NCBI RefSeq assembly: GCF_016859125.1
Contig: NZ_CP069338.1
Coordinates: 4,093,501 to 4,157,500 of the forward strand
Length of the DNA stretch: 64,000 nt
Direction of reading: 5' to 3'
From: Archangium violaceum
GTDB lineage: Bacteria; Myxococcota; Myxococcia; Myxococcales; Myxococcaceae
Position numbers and translations under genes: made by a program. Of the stretch, positions 1 through 9,200 are shown one piece after another (position 1 is the first letter of the stretch; the number at the start of each line of letters is the position of its first letter). The notes beneath the pieces are model-generated. The model ran no database searches. It was not told the DNA's origin and was given only the letters and a program-made list of their open reading frames with translations.

Positions 1-783
1 GTGGTGCACGTGCCTTCCCCCGCGGAGCCAGCGGGCTGGGAGCACGCCTTCGCCCGGGTGGAGGCCACGCTGCGCGAGCATCCGGACGAGATCGCCGCCG
101 TCATCCTCGAGCCCCTCATCCAGGGCGCCGCGGGCATGCAGATGTACGCGCCCGCCTTCGTCCGGGCCGTGCGCGAGGCCACCCGGGCGGTGGACACCTT
201 CCTCATCGCCGACGAGGTCTTCACCGGCATGGGGCGCACGGGGGCTCGCTTCGCGTGTGACCTGGCCGGCGTGGTGCCGGACCTGCTGTGTCTGGCGAAG
301 GCGCTGTCCGGAGGGTTGATGCCCTTCGCGGCCACGCTGGCCACCGAGCGCGTCTTCTCGGGCTTCGGCGGAGGGCGCGAGCGGGCGCTGTATTACGGAC
401 ACTCGTACTGTGGGAACCCGCTGGGCGCGGCGGTGGCTCGCGAGGTGCTCGCGGTGTACCGCGACGAGGACGTGCTGGGGCAGGTGGCTCGCAAGGCGCC
501 GAAGGTGAAGGCCGCCTTCGAGCGCATGGCCGGCACGATTCCCGGCGTCACGCGGCCGAGGGCCCTCGGCATGGTGGGCGCGGTGGACCTCGGCAGCGGT
601 GGCTACCTGGCGAGCGGCGGTTGGCGTGTGTACGAGGCGGCGAGGCGGCGCGGGCTGTACCTGCGCCCCATGGGGGACACGGTGTACATCGCCCCCGCGC
701 TCAACATCCCGGACGCCGCGCTGGACGAGCTGCTCGCCGGCGTGGAGGCCAGCCTGCTCGCGGTGGCCTCCGGCCGGACCTGA
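1..783 (+). CDS. bioA: Adenosylmethionine-8-amino-7-oxononanoate aminotransferase, C-terminal part (5' end outside window)
   Basis: This is the C-terminal 260 residues of a class III PLP-dependent aminotransferase of the BioA type, which makes 7,8-diaminopelargonate from KAPA with S-adenosylmethionine as amino donor in biotin synthesis. Visible landmarks are the VILEPLIQGAAGM segment, the LIADEVFTGMGRTG motif (the Asp binds the PLP pyridine nitrogen), the LAKALSGG motif with the Schiff-base lysine, and the YGHSYCGNPLGAA segment. The reading frame is open to base 1, so the true start lies upstream; the first codon shown is not a start claim. It ends with TGA at 781-783. The HAD lipoprotein starts 59 bases downstream and has no functional link to biotin that I can see. 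Other class III aminotransferases share these motifs, but the substrate-site pattern fits BioA best. Confidence 0.9.
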   Translation: MVHVPSPAEPAGWEHAFARVEATLREHPDEIAAVILEPLIQGAAGMQMYAPAFVRAVREATRAVDTFLIADEVFTGMGRTGARFACDLAGVVPDLLCLAKALSGGLMPFAATLATERVFSGFGGGRERALYYGHSYCGNPLGAAVAREVLAVYRDEDVLGQVARKAPKVKAAFERMAGTIPGVTRPRALGMVGAVDLGSGGYLASGGWRVYEAARRRGLYLRPMGDTVYIAPALNIPDAALDELLAGVEASLLAVASGRT

Positions 784-842
784 CTCTTCCCGGACTTGTC
801 CGACTGCCGGACAAGTCCGCCACCTTCGACTCCGGAGACCCC

Positions 843-1949
843 ATGTCTCGCCTCCTCCTGCTCCTGCTGCTCTCCGCGCCGGTCCTCGGCTGTGCGACGG
901 CCTCTTCCGCCACGTCCGCCCCTGGCAACGCGTCTTGCTCCGGGCTCGATGCGCTCACCATCCCGGCACTGCCCGACTGGGTCGACAAGTACGCGGGCCC
1001 GAATGACAGCAAGGAGGAGCGCCGCTTCTTCAACATCAGCCGCCTGATGACGTGCTTCCAGCTCTCCCGGGCGCAGGCCGTCGAGCTGCAGAACCTCTTC
1101 CGGGACCAGGTCCGCGCCAGCCCCGCTTCCGACCCGGTGGCCGCGTTCAGTGCCGCCCTCGAGCGCGTCCGCCGGGGCGACTTCGAGAGCCGGCTCCAGC
1201 CCGAGACGCTCGGCAGGGCCCGCTTCATCGTCGTCTTCGACCTCGATGAGACCCTCTTCGATCAGTACTACCCCGCCGAGGTGGGCGAGGCCTGTCACGA
1301 TGTCGCGGTCCCGAAGAAGGACGGTGTCCGCTACCTGAAGCTCGTCCCGGGTTGGCGGCAGGCCTTCGAGCGCATCCAGGCGCTCGGCGGCGCCGTGGTG
1401 CTCTTCTCCGCCAATGTCGACACGGTCACCCTCGAGAACCTCGCGCAATGGAAGCTCGAGGGAGTCCCCCTCACCGAGCACCCCGCGATCGCCGGCATCC
1501 TGACCAACAGCCACCTCGTCCTGCAGGAGAAATCCGAGGGTGTGGCCGACCCGAGGAAGGGCAACCCCCTGCGCGAGCCGTCCAAGGACCTGCGTGTCTT
1601 CGACGAGCAGCTGCGCCGCGTCGTCATCGTCGACGACAACCCGACGCGCCTCTTCCAGATGCGCAACGCCCGCATCTTCAAGAAGTTCGAGGCCGATACC
1701 TACTGCACCTCCAGCGACCCGGTGCTGCGCCGCGCCTTCGAGCAGGCGATGCCCAACGTCGTGCGGGAAATCGAGGAGTCGGTCCGGTACATGGACGCGA
1801 ATGGCGGCGGCTTCGTCGACGCCTACCTGCCCTACACCTCGCTCGGGCAGCTCACCGTGCGGTTCCTCGTCGACAGCGGTGGCTTCGACCTCGCGGGAGC
1901 CATCGACTACGTCCGCCACCATCCCGAGGTCGTCGACCCGCGGTACTGA
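843..1949 (+). CDS. HAD-superfamily phosphatase lipoprotein
   Basis: A 368-residue predicted lipoprotein with a HAD phosphatase fold. A hydrophobic signal peptide (poly-Leu) ends in a lipobox VLGC, with the acylated Cys at residue 17. The HAD motif I is FDLDETLFD, with nucleophile and acid Asp at residues 133 and 135; motif II lies in the VVLFSAN segment and the late acidic motif is VVIVDDNP. The protein probably acts in the periplasm or at the outer membrane as an acid-phosphatase-like enzyme; the substrate cannot be read from sequence. The ATG at 843 was chosen because it begins the signal peptide, although the frame is open much further upstream through bioA. It is transcribed in the same direction as bioA. 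Function beyond phosphatase fold is inference. Confidence 0.8.
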   Translation: MSRLLLLLLLSAPVLGCATASSATSAPGNASCSGLDALTIPALPDWVDKYAGPNDSKEERRFFNISRLMTCFQLSRAQAVELQNLFRDQVRASPASDPVAAFSAALERVRRGDFESRLQPETLGRARFIVVFDLDETLFDQYYPAEVGEACHDVAVPKKDGVRYLKLVPGWRQAFERIQALGGAVVLFSANVDTVTLENLAQWKLEGVPLTEHPAIAGILTNSHLVLQEKSEGVADPRKGNPLREPSKDLRVFDEQLRRVVIVDDNPTRLFQMRNARIFKKFEADTYCTSSDPVLRRAFEQAMPNVVREIEESVRYMDANGGGFVDAYLPYTSLGQLTVRFLVDSGGFDLAGAIDYVRHHPEVVDPRY

Positions 1950-1977
1950 GCGGCTCCTGGAGCGGGCCCGTCCGGCA

Positions 1978-2238
1978 TCAACCCCGGGCGGGGAAGGCGC
2001 CTTCGAGCGCGATGATGTAGTGGAGCGTCGCGCCCGATCCGGAGGGAGACGGCACGCGCTCGCGCAGGTCCGGCAGCGCGAAGGTGGTCATGCCGTCGCC
2101 TCCATAGGTGGTACCCAGGACGGAGAAGAGGGCCGAGTGGCGCGAGATCGACAGGAGCCGGCCATCGCACAGCGCCCAACCACGGGGCTCGAAGCGGCCG
2201 GCGAACATGCGGATCTCGCCAATGAGAGGGTTTGACAT
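1978..2238 (-). CDS. Short phage-tail-collar / microcystin-dependent-protein domain protein
   Basis: An 86-residue protein made almost only of a tail-collar (Mdp) domain: it opens with NPLIGEIRMFAG, followed by PRGWALCDGRLL and LGTTYGGDGMTTFALPDLR, all hallmarks of the family. Collar-domain proteins of bacteria are usually about 170-180 residues with a variable C-terminal half; here the protein stops soon after the conserved half with a short HYIIALEG tail typical of the family's end, so the middle is missing and this is a compact version. The ATG at 2238 was preferred over an upstream in-frame ATG because it has an AGGGGA ribosome site and begins the conserved domain. It is convergent with the HAD gene, 28 bases apart. 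Role unknown; in phages this fold attaches receptor-binding fibres. Confidence 0.75.
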   Translation of the reverse strand: MSNPLIGEIRMFAGRFEPRGWALCDGRLLSISRHSALFSVLGTTYGGDGMTTFALPDLRERVPSPSGSGATLHYIIALEGAFPARG

Positions 2239-2450
2239 GGCTGCGTCCCCTGAACTTCCAGACGCCGAGACGATCACGTTTCCCGGGCCGGGCGGAACGA
2301 ACGGCTTCACGTCAAAGGTGTGAACGGCTTCACAGCGCCGCCCTGCGAACCTCTCGGGTTCGGGAGCCCGGGAGCAATGATGTTCGCCCCAGCACGTACT
2401 TCATGCAGACTGGGGCTTCACCTCAGCGCGAAACACCAGAGGAGGGCGCG

Positions 2451-2705
2451 ATGGGCCTGTGTGGATGGATCATCTTCGGTTTCCTGGCGGGGCTGATTGC
2501 CCGCGCCATCATGCCCGGCCGGCAGGGCCTGGGCCTCATCGCCACGACCCTGCTGGGCATCGCCGGGTCCTTCATGGGCGGCTTCATCGCCTCGGTGCTC
2601 CGGGGCGGAAACTGGCGCCTGCTGCAGCCCAGCGGCTTCATCGGGGCCGTCGTCGGTGCCATCGTGCTGCTCGCCATCGGCCGGATGATGTCCAACCGGC
2701 GCTAG
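2451..2705 (+). CDS. GlsB/YeaQ/YmgE family stress-response membrane protein
   Basis: An 84-residue integral membrane protein with three hydrophobic segments: an N-terminal helix (CGWIIFGFLAGLIAR), a middle segment rich in Gly (LGLIATTLLGIAGSFMGG) and a C-terminal helix (GFIGAVVGAIVLLAIG). The pattern and length match the transglycosylase-associated / GlsB-YeaQ family, small inner-membrane proteins often induced by general stress; no enzymatic role is proven. Start ATG 2451 is preceded by GGAGG about 7 bases upstream. The frame is open further upstream but that part does not look membrane-like. It stands alone between the collar gene (divergent) and a gene-free stretch. Confidence 0.85.
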   Translation: MGLCGWIIFGFLAGLIARAIMPGRQGLGLIATTLLGIAGSFMGGFIASVLRGGNWRLLQPSGFIGAVVGAIVLLAIGRMMSNRR

Positions 2706-3207
2706 GTGCCCGATATCATTGAGGTTGGGGCGGGCTCTCAGCCGCTGGGAGGCCCACCCCACAAACTGGTAGGCACACAGCCTTCCATGCTGTAGGCTGA
2801 TGGCATCACCCGTGAGGAATCAGCAAGGCTAATGGGCGCGGTAAAGCCGCGCTAATGGCTTTGTGAACCAGGGACTGGCAATCCACCCCCGATTTACCGT
2901 ATGTGCGCCCGGAATACCGGATGACGCGCACGCGGGGGAACCCCTCCAAGGTAGTCCGCGGCGCGAATCCGGTTGCGGAAGACTGCGCGCGTCCTCGGGA
3001 GACAAAACCCCTCCAAGGTCGAATCCCGAGGACGCGCGCAGCCGCAGTTTCCCACCTATGCGGTCAGATGCAAGCGCCGGGTGATGGAAACGCAACCCTT
3101 GAGCGCCTGGTGGGCGTCAGGTGCGTCCCGTCTCCTCTTGCTCGGGGATAGGTTCCAGGGCTTCCCCCACCCCGCGACAGGACCTGTGCGGGTACACGAG
3201 GAGACCC
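2706..3207. other. Gene-free stretch with inverted and direct repeats
   Basis: About 500 bases with no convincing gene between the GlsB-like gene and the esterase. It contains the perfect inverted repeat described separately (2983-3041) and a 14-base direct repeat AACCCCTCCAAGGT at 2939-2952 and 3006-3019. The GAGGAGA before 3208 is the esterase ribosome site. I see no tRNA or recognisable riboswitch. Confidence 0.5.
2983..3041. repeat. Perfect 18-bp inverted repeat with a direct repeat in its loop
   Basis: Left arm CTGCGCGCGTCCTCGGGA (2983-3000) is exactly complementary to right arm TCCCGAGGACGCGCGCAG (3024-3041), separated by a 23-base loop. The stem extends by a further four pairs (GCGG 2975-2978 with CCGC 3042-3045) after a 4-base bulge. 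The loop carries the second copy of the 14-base direct repeat AACCCCTCCAAGGT. There is no T-run after it, so a simple intrinsic terminator is unlikely; a structured RNA or a mobile palindromic element is possible. Confidence 0.7.
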
Positions 3208-3951
3208 ATGGGTTCGGTGACGCTGGTGCTGGTGGCGTGGTTGTTGGCGGGGACGTCCGAGGCGGGTATGCCCGCGGCCCCGAGTGGGAATGCCGGCACG
3301 TTCGTGGCGAAGTCCCTCACCGTGCGCGGCGAGATGTACCTCTATTCGGTGTACCTGCCGCCGGGGTACCGCCAGGGCTCGTCGTGGCCAGTCATCCTGG
3401 CGCTGCACGGCGCGAATTCGCGCGGCAGGGACGGGGTGCGGCCGAGGACCCAGAGCGTGGCGGAGGCGGCCCGGGCGCATCCGGAGCGCTACCCGGCCGT
3501 GCTGGTGCTGCCCCAGTGCCCACCCGACCGGGAGTGGAGCGGGGACGTGGCGGACTTCGCCCTCGAGGCGCTGGAGCGCACCCTCGCGGAGTACGGCGGG
3601 GACCGGAAGCGGGTGTACCTGGCGGGCCAGTCCATGGGGGCTCGGGGCGTGGTGCAGCTCGCCGCGCGCTACCCGGAGCGCTTCGCCGCCGTGGTGGCCG
3701 TATCCGGGCGCTACCCGGAGCGCTCCGGGTTGGACAAGCTCAAGGGCCTGCCCCTGTGGATGTGGCACGGAGACGCCGACTCCGTGGTCCCCGTCTCCGA
3801 GAGCCGCGCCCTCCTGGAGCAGCTCAAGACGCTGGGGGACAACTCCGTGCGCTACACCGAGCTGCCCGGCCTGGGCCACGACATCTTCGACACGGTGTAC
3901 CTCGACAAGGCGGTGAGCACCTGGCTCTTCGCGCAGCGGCGCGGGAAGTAG
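3208..3951 (+). CDS. Secreted alpha/beta-hydrolase (esterase, PHB-depolymerase/phospholipase-like)
   Basis: A 247-residue exported alpha/beta-hydrolase. A signal peptide (VTLVLVAWLLAGTSEA) is followed by the hydrolase core: an oxyanion-region motif ILALHGANSRG, nucleophile elbow GQSMG with Ser142, an acidic residue in WHGDADSVVP (Asp189/191) and the catalytic His224 in GLGHD. The family includes carboxylesterases, PHB depolymerase-like and feruloyl-esterase-like enzymes that act on extracellular esters; the actual substrate is not readable. ATG 3208 was chosen because it begins the signal peptide and is preceded by GAGGAGA; the open frame upstream lacks a ribosome site. A 46-base piece of this gene reappears downstream of the next gene (4737-4782). 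Confidence 0.8.
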   Translation: MGSVTLVLVAWLLAGTSEAGMPAAPSGNAGTFVAKSLTVRGEMYLYSVYLPPGYRQGSSWPVILALHGANSRGRDGVRPRTQSVAEAARAHPERYPAVLVLPQCPPDREWSGDVADFALEALERTLAEYGGDRKRVYLAGQSMGARGVVQLAARYPERFAAVVAVSGRYPERSGLDKLKGLPLWMWHGDADSVVPVSESRALLEQLKTLGDNSVRYTELPGLGHDIFDTVYLDKAVSTWLFAQRRGK

Positions 3952-3979
3952 GGCCCGCTTCCGGCTATGACTGCGCGTC

Positions 3980-4735
3980 ATGAGCCCTGACGCCACCCGA
4001 CTCCTGGACCTGTTGTGGGAACGCTACGCCGCGGAGGTGCCCTACGCGCGCACCTTCGCCCAGCTCTCCGGCGGCGCCTTCCGCAATGACCACATCGCGC
4101 TCCGCTCCCTCTCCCGGCCGGGTGGGGGCATCGCGCTCTTCGCCCGCGTCTTCGAGCGCTTCGGTTGGAAGCCCGCGGGCCAGTACACCTTCCCGGATAC
4201 GCACCTCTCCGCCATCTACATGGCTCACCCGGAGGGGCTGCCCCGCGTCTTCATCTCCGAGCTCCACGCCGACGCGCTCTCGGCCGAGGCCCGGCGCATC
4301 CTCTCCACGCTGCCGGAGGACCCTCCCGCCCCCGGCTCCCTCGAGGCGCTCGCCGACTGGTTCTCCGCTCCACCTCCACCCGATGAGGCGGCGCTGCTCG
4401 CCCTGGAGAAGGAGTCCCAGTACGGCGCGTGGCTGCTCGCCTTCGGCCGCAAGGTGAACCACTTCACCGGCTGCGTGGACGACGTGGAGGTGTGGCAGCG
4501 GCGCATGCGCGAGGCCGGTGTCCCCATGAAGGCCGACATCGAGGGCGAGCCGGGCAGTCCCCTGCGCCAGACGGCCACCCGCGCCGCTCCCGTCACCCTG
4601 CGGCTGCGGGACGGACGCACGCGCGACTGGCCCTACGCGTACTTCGAGATCGCCCAGCGCTCACCCGGCTTCGATGGTTTCCTCGGCCCCCAGGCCCGAG
4701 CCCTCTTCGACATGACGAAGCGCTCGGGGGCCTAG
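3980..4735 (+). CDS. DUF1338 protein, 2-oxoadipate dioxygenase/decarboxylase (HglS/YdcJ) family
   Basis: A 251-residue member of the DUF1338 family, non-haem iron enzymes related by fold to vicinal-oxygen-chelate proteins. The characterised member HglS converts 2-oxoadipate to D-2-hydroxyglutarate in lysine catabolism. The three expected metal ligands are visible: His38 in FRNDHIALRS, His161 in KVNHFTG and Glu223 in YFEIAQR. The protein is about half the length of HglS (about 460 residues), but matches the short family members and looks complete. It begins 28 bases after the esterase stop, same strand, so the two may share a transcript. Substrate remains inference because short DUF1338 proteins are less studied. 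Confidence 0.8.
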   Translation: MSPDATRLLDLLWERYAAEVPYARTFAQLSGGAFRNDHIALRSLSRPGGGIALFARVFERFGWKPAGQYTFPDTHLSAIYMAHPEGLPRVFISELHADALSAEARRILSTLPEDPPAPGSLEALADWFSAPPPPDEAALLALEKESQYGAWLLAFGRKVNHFTGCVDDVEVWQRRMREAGVPMKADIEGEPGSPLRQTATRAAPVTLRLRDGRTRDWPYAYFEIAQRSPGFDGFLGPQARALFDMTKRSGA

Positions 4736-4736
4736 A

Positions 4737-4782
4737 AGCCGCGCCCTCCTGGAGCAGCTCGAGACGCTGGGGGACAACTCCG
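4737..4782 (+). repeat. Displaced 46-bp copy of the esterase gene
   Basis: Bases 4737-4782 match 3802-3847 (inside the esterase gene) at 45 of 46 positions. The copy begins two bases after the stop codon of the DUF1338 gene, so the DUF1338 gene lies between two direct repeats. This is the scar expected from a partial tandem duplication followed by decay, or from recombination between repeats. Confidence 0.9.
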
Positions 4783-4887
4783 GACATCCCGCCGCGTGCC
4801 TCCAGCGCCGCCCCGCTAGTCAGTGGCCGCTTGGCCGGGCCCTCCTTGCGCTTCGTGTGCGCGTGAGCAAATCCACAGCCTTGAGCA

Positions 4888-7800
4888 ATGCTCCTCCCGC
4901 CCTCGAACCGGTGGGGGCCGACGGGTGGTCCGAAAGGAGGGCCCCGCTGCTTGCAGCCTCCGACCGTCCACAGCGCTCCGGGTGAATCGGAGGCGCCTGA
5001 AGACGAGCCTCGTCAGGACGATGCTCCCTGGCTTCGGGGTGCACTCGCCGTGCGGATGCTGGAGCAGACGGAGGGCTTCTCGCTCGTTGGCCTGGACGCG
5101 CGGGGCCGCATCGCCCTCTGGAGCCCGGGGGCGGGAAGGCTCACCCTCCACTCGAGGGCGGACCTCCTCGGCGAGCACCTCTCCGCCCTCTACCTGCCCG
5201 AGGAGCGCGAGCAGGCGGAGCGGGAGCTGCTCCAGGCCGAGCGGGAGGGCCACGGTGAGACCGAGGGCTGGCGCGTGCGGCGGGATGGCACCCGCTTCCG
5301 GGCGCGGCAGGTGCTCACCGCCCTGCACGACGCGGACGGTGGGTTGAGCGGGTTCTCCTGCGCCCTGAGCCCCGCCGGGGAACAGGACGGTTTCGCGCTG
5401 CTGCGCCAGCTGGGCGAGCTCATCCTCACGTCCGTCGACGAGGGCATCTACGGCCTGGACACCGAGGGGCGCACCACCTTCGTCAACCCGGCCGCATCAC
5501 GCATGCTGGGGTGGACGCCGGAGGAGCTCATCGGCAAGTCCCAGCATGAGCTCGTCCACCACTCGCGCCCGGACGGCTCGCTCCTGCCCGAGTCCGAATG
5601 CCAGATACACGCCGCCGTCAGGGACGGCCAGACGCACCATGTGACGGGCGAGGTGTTCTGGCGGCGCGACGGCCGCCCCTTCCCCGTGGAGTACCGCAGC
5701 AGCCCCGTGCGGGAGGGCGGGCGCATCATCGGCGCGGTCATCACCTTCACCGACATCACCGCGCGGCTGCGTGCCGACGAGCGCGAGCGCGAGCTGCTGC
5801 GGGAGCAGGCCGCACGGGCCCGGGCCGAAGAGGTGGAGCAGCGCCTGCACCGCATGCTGGAGAGCATCACCGACGCCTTCGTCGCCCTGGACCGTGCCTG
5901 GCGCTTCACCTACGTCAACCACCGGGCCGAGGAGCTGTCGCGCCGCCCGCGCGAGGAGATGCTCGGGCGCACGCCTCAGGAAGTCTTCCCGCGCTTCGCC
6001 GACTCGCGCTCCGCGCGGTACTTCCGCGAGGCCTTCACCACGCAGCGCGCCGTCCACTTCGAGGAGCATGACCCCACGAAGGACACCTGGGTGGAGATGA
6101 ACGGCTACCCCACGGGGGAGGGGCTCGCCGTCTACTTCCGGGACATCACCGAGCGCAAACGGACCGAGGAGCGGCTGCGCCTCTTCGAGTCCATCGTGGT
6201 GAACGCCTACGACGGCGTGATCATCCTCGAGCCGGAGCCGGCGGAAGGCCGCCAGACCCGGCGCGTCGTCTACGTCAACGAGGCCTTCGCGCGGATGATG
6301 GGCTACAGCGCGGAGGAGCTGCGGGAGCTGGACTCCCTGCTGCTGGTGGGGCCGGAGACGGACGAGGCGGCGCTCGAGCGGACGCGCGAGGCCCTGCGGC
6401 GGCGGGAGCCCTTCCGCGTGGAGCTGCTCACCTACCGCAAGGATGGCTCCTCCTTCTGGGCGGAGAGCTCCTTCATGCCCGTGAAGGACGAGGAGGGCGA
6501 GCTGACGCACTGGGTGTCCGTGACGCGCGAGGTGACGAAGCGCAAGCGGGAGGAGGCGGCGGCGCTGCGGCTCGCCCGTGAGGAGGCGACACGCACCGGG
6601 GCCGAGGTGGCGCACGCACGCATCGAGGCCCTCCTGGAGAGCATCACCGATGCCTTCTTCGCCCTGGACCGCGAGCAGCGCTTCACCTTCGCCAACCGCC
6701 GCGCGGTCGAGGTCCTCCATCATCCGAGGGAGCAGCTCCTGGGCCGCACCCTGGAGGAGATACTGCCGGGGAACTCGCTGACCGGGCTGTCGCAGGAGGT
6801 GCGCCACGCGCTGGAGGGCCACGGCGTCTCCGAGTGCGAGCTGTTCCTCGAGTCCCTGGGCGCCTGGTTCGAGTGCCACGTCAGCCCCTCGAGCGAGGGC
6901 GTCTCCGTCTACCTGCGCGAGGTGACGGAGCGCAAGCAGGCGGAGGAGGCGCGCCGCCGGCTCGGCTCCATCATCGAGGCCACCCCGGACCTCGTGGGCA
7001 GCACGGACGCGCAGGGGCGGGGCCTCTACCTCAACCGGGCCGGCCGGCGCATGGTGGGACTGGCGGAGGAGCAGAACGCGAGCGCCTGGAGCATCGCCTC
7101 GGCCCACCCGACCTGGGCCGCGCGGCGCCTGCTGACCGAGGGCATCCCCACCGCGCTACGCGAGGGCGTGTGGCAGGGGGAGACGGCGCTGCTCTCGCCG
7201 GACGGACGGGAGCTGCCCGTCTCCCAGGTGCTGCTCGCCCACCGCGAGGCGGAGGGACGGCTGGAGATGCTCTCCACCATCATCCGCGACATCTCGGACC
7301 GCAAGCACGCCGAGGAGTCACAGCAGTTCCTCTCCGAGAGCAGCCGGGTGCTGGTGGCCGCGCTGGAGTACGAGGCCACGCTGTGGAGCCTGGCCCGGCT
7401 GGTGGTGCCGCGCCTGGCGGACTACTGCACCGTGTGCATGCTGGAGGGCGACGAGGTGCACCAGGTGGCCATGGCCCACCGCGACTCCGCCCGGGAGCCG
7501 CTGCTGCGCCGGCTCGAGTGCTCGCGGCCCCGGTCCCACACGGTGGTGGGCGTGCAGAGCGTGCTACGCACCGGCGAGCCGGAGCTCGTCCCCGAGGTGT
7601 CGGACGCCTGGCTGCGCGCCGCCTCCGAGGACGAGGAGCACTTCACCCAGCAGTGCGCGCTGGCGCCGCGCTCGATGCTGCTCGTGCCGCTGGTGGCGCG
7701 CGGGCGGACGCTGGGGGTCATCACCCTGGCCTCCACCGCGGAGTCGGGACGGCGCTATGGCCCGGCGGACCTCACGCTCGCCGAGGGCCTGGCCGGACGC

Positions 7801-8547
7801 GCCGCCCTCACCATCGACAACGCCCGGCTCTACAAGGTGTCCCAGCAGGCCGCGCACGTGCGAGACGACGTGCTCGCCGTCGTCTCGCATGACCTGCGCA
7901 ACCCGCTCAACGTCATCTCCCTGGGCGCGACGTACCTGCTCAAGCACCTGCCCGAGGGCGCGGAGGGGGTGTCGTGGCGCAAGCAGGCGGACCTCATGCG
8001 GCGCTCGGCGGACCGGGCCGTCCACCTCATCCAGGACCTGCTGGAGGTGGCGAAGCTCGAGGCGGGGAGGCTGACCGTGGAGCGCAAGCCGGAGGACGCG
8101 TTCCGGCTGGTGGACGAGGTGGTCGAGCTGCACCGGCCGCTGGCGGAGGCGCGGGGGCTGCGGTTGGAGCGCGAGGTGGAGGCGGAGCTGCCCTGGGTGA
8201 TGGCGGACCGGAGCCGGGTGCTGCAGGTGTTCTCCAACTTCATTGGCAACGCGGTGCGCTACACCCCCGAGGGTGGACGCATCACCATCCGGGCCCGGCG
8301 CGAGGGGCCGCAGGTGCGCTTCTGCGTGAGCGACACGGGGAAGGGCATCGCGCCGGAGCACCTGCCCCACCTCTTCGAGCGCTACTGGCAGGCGAAGGGG
8401 GCGCGGGAGGGGGCGGGGCTGGGGCTGCCCATCGCCAAGGGCATCGTCGAGGCCCACGGCGGACGCGTCCAGGTGGAGAGCGAGCCGGACAAGGGCAGCA
8501 CCTTCTCCTTCACCCTCCCGCTCGCCGGGGCGCCACCAGCGCGGTGA
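4888..8547 (+). CDS. Multi-PAS/GAF sensor histidine kinase
   Basis: A 1,219-residue cytoplasmic sensor kinase. Six PAS-like domains can be seen in order at about residues 58-165, 175-292, 320-422, 430-552, 578-682 and 692-805, each but the first followed by a ...ITERK-type linker ([34 protein letters not shown]). A GAF domain covers about 815-975. The kinase core has an H-box [10 protein letters not shown] with phospho-acceptor His1001, an N-box around Asn1121 and a G1-box DTGKGI with Asp1149. There are no membrane helices and no receiver domain, so the partner regulator lies elsewhere. ATG 4888 lacks a good ribosome site; ATG 5056, just before the first PAS, is an alternative. Its last 38 bases overlap the convergent GNAT gene. 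The sensed signals are unknown. Confidence 0.88.
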   Translation: MLLPPSNRWGPTGGPKGGPRCLQPPTVHSAPGESEAPEDEPRQDDAPWLRGALAVRMLEQTEGFSLVGLDARGRIALWSPGAGRLTLHSRADLLGEHLSALYLPEEREQAERELLQAEREGHGETEGWRVRRDGTRFRARQVLTALHDADGGLSGFSCALSPAGEQDGFALLRQLGELILTSVDEGIYGLDTEGRTTFVNPAASRMLGWTPEELIGKSQHELVHHSRPDGSLLPESECQIHAAVRDGQTHHVTGEVFWRRDGRPFPVEYRSSPVREGGRIIGAVITFTDITARLRADERERELLREQAARARAEEVEQRLHRMLESITDAFVALDRAWRFTYVNHRAEELSRRPREEMLGRTPQEVFPRFADSRSARYFREAFTTQRAVHFEEHDPTKDTWVEMNGYPTGEGLAVYFRDITERKRTEERLRLFESIVVNAYDGVIILEPEPAEGRQTRRVVYVNEAFARMMGYSAEELRELDSLLLVGPETDEAALERTREALRRREPFRVELLTYRKDGSSFWAESSFMPVKDEEGELTHWVSVTREVTKRKREEAAALRLAREEATRTGAEVAHARIEALLESITDAFFALDREQRFTFANRRAVEVLHHPREQLLGRTLEEILPGNSLTGLSQEVRHALEGHGVSECELFLESLGAWFECHVSPSSEGVSVYLREVTERKQAEEARRRLGSIIEATPDLVGSTDAQGRGLYLNRAGRRMVGLAEEQNASAWSIASAHPTWAARRLLTEGIPTALREGVWQGETALLSPDGRELPVSQVLLAHREAEGRLEMLSTIIRDISDRKHAEESQQFLSESSRVLVAALEYEATLWSLARLVVPRLADYCTVCMLEGDEVHQVAMAHRDSAREPLLRRLECSRPRSHTVVGVQSVLRTGEPELVPEVSDAWLRAASEDEEHFTQQCALAPRSMLLVPLVARGRTLGVITLASTAESGRRYGPADLTLAEGLAGRAALTIDNARLYKVSQQAAHVRDDVLAVVSHDLRNPLNVISLGATYLLKHLPEGAEGVSWRKQADLMRRSADRAVHLIQDLLEVAKLEAGRLTVERKPEDAFRLVDEVVELHRPLAEARGLRLEREVEAELPWVMADRSRVLQVFSNFIGNAVRYTPEGGRITIRARREGPQVRFCVSDTGKGIAPEHLPHLFERYWQAKGAREGAGLGLPIAKGIVEAHGGRVQVESEPDKGSTFSFTLPLAGAPPAR

Positions 8548-9094
8548 GGACGTGGTCGCGCCAGCGGCCCTCGATGAGGACGAGTTCGCGCGCGAGGCCC
8601 TCGACGGAGAAGCCCACGCGGCGCAACACGGCGGCGCTCCGCTGGTTCTCCGGCAGGTGGTTGGCCTGGATGCGGTGCAGCCCCAGGGGGCCGAAGGCGT
8701 AGTCGCACACGGCGCGCACGGCCTCGCTCATCAACCCCTGGCCCTGGTGGTGGAGGTCGAGCCCGAAGCCCATCTCGCAGGACTGCAGGGGCCCGCGGCG
8801 GATGTCGGTGAGGGACACGCTGCCGAGCACCGGAGCGGCGGAGAGCGAGGACTCGCGCGACAGGAGGAAGAGGCGCAGGGCCTGGCCGCGACGCCAGTCC
8901 TCGGCGTCCTGCGCGAGCCGCGAGCGCCACCAGGTGACGGTGAAGAAGTTGTCGGGGCGCGCGGGTGAGACGGGGCCGAGGTGCTCGCGGTTGGCCTCGT
9001 GGTAGGCGAGCACGCGCGCGGCGGCGTCCGGCGGCAGCAGGGCCAGGTTCAGGCGCGGGGTGGTGAGCAGGACCGGAGGGTTGACCGAGGGCAT
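8510..9094 (-). CDS. GNAT-family (RimJ/RimL-type) N-acetyltransferase
   Basis: A 194-residue acetyltransferase. It has the RimJ/RimL layout: [14 protein letters not shown] at the N-terminus, [20 protein letters not shown] containing the acetyl-CoA-binding Q-x-x-G-x-G/A-like loop, and the C-terminal NxxS/ALRRVGF motif ([13 protein letters not shown]). Such enzymes acetylate the N-terminal amine of ribosomal proteins or small amines; the exact target is not known. ATG 9094 begins the conserved domain; the frame runs upstream to 9202 without homology. The 3' end overlaps the histidine kinase gene by 38 bases, tail to tail, and the 5' end faces the exonuclease gene, so 9095-9200 probably holds two divergent promoters. 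Confidence 0.82.
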   Translation of the reverse strand: MPSVNPPVLLTTPRLNLALLPPDAAARVLAYHEANREHLGPVSPARPDNFFTVTWWRSRLAQDAEDWRRGQALRLFLLSRESSLSAAPVLGSVSLTDIRRGPLQSCEMGFGLDLHHQGQGLMSEAVRAVCDYAFGPLGLHRIQANHLPENQRSAAVLRRVGFSVEGLARELVLIEGRWRDHVLTALVAPRRAGG

Positions 9095-9200
9095 GACGGG
9101 CACTCCGGAAGTTATCGCCTCCAGCGGCGCTCGCGCGCGCCAGGACGAGGCGGCTCGACAGGTCTCGGCCCCTCCCGTTGACTGGTGGTAGACAGCGGAC

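Noticed and set aside
5497-7107. 536-codon minus-strand frame inside the histidine kinase gene
   Set aside because: Composition typical for antisense of GC-rich DNA and no recognisable domain.
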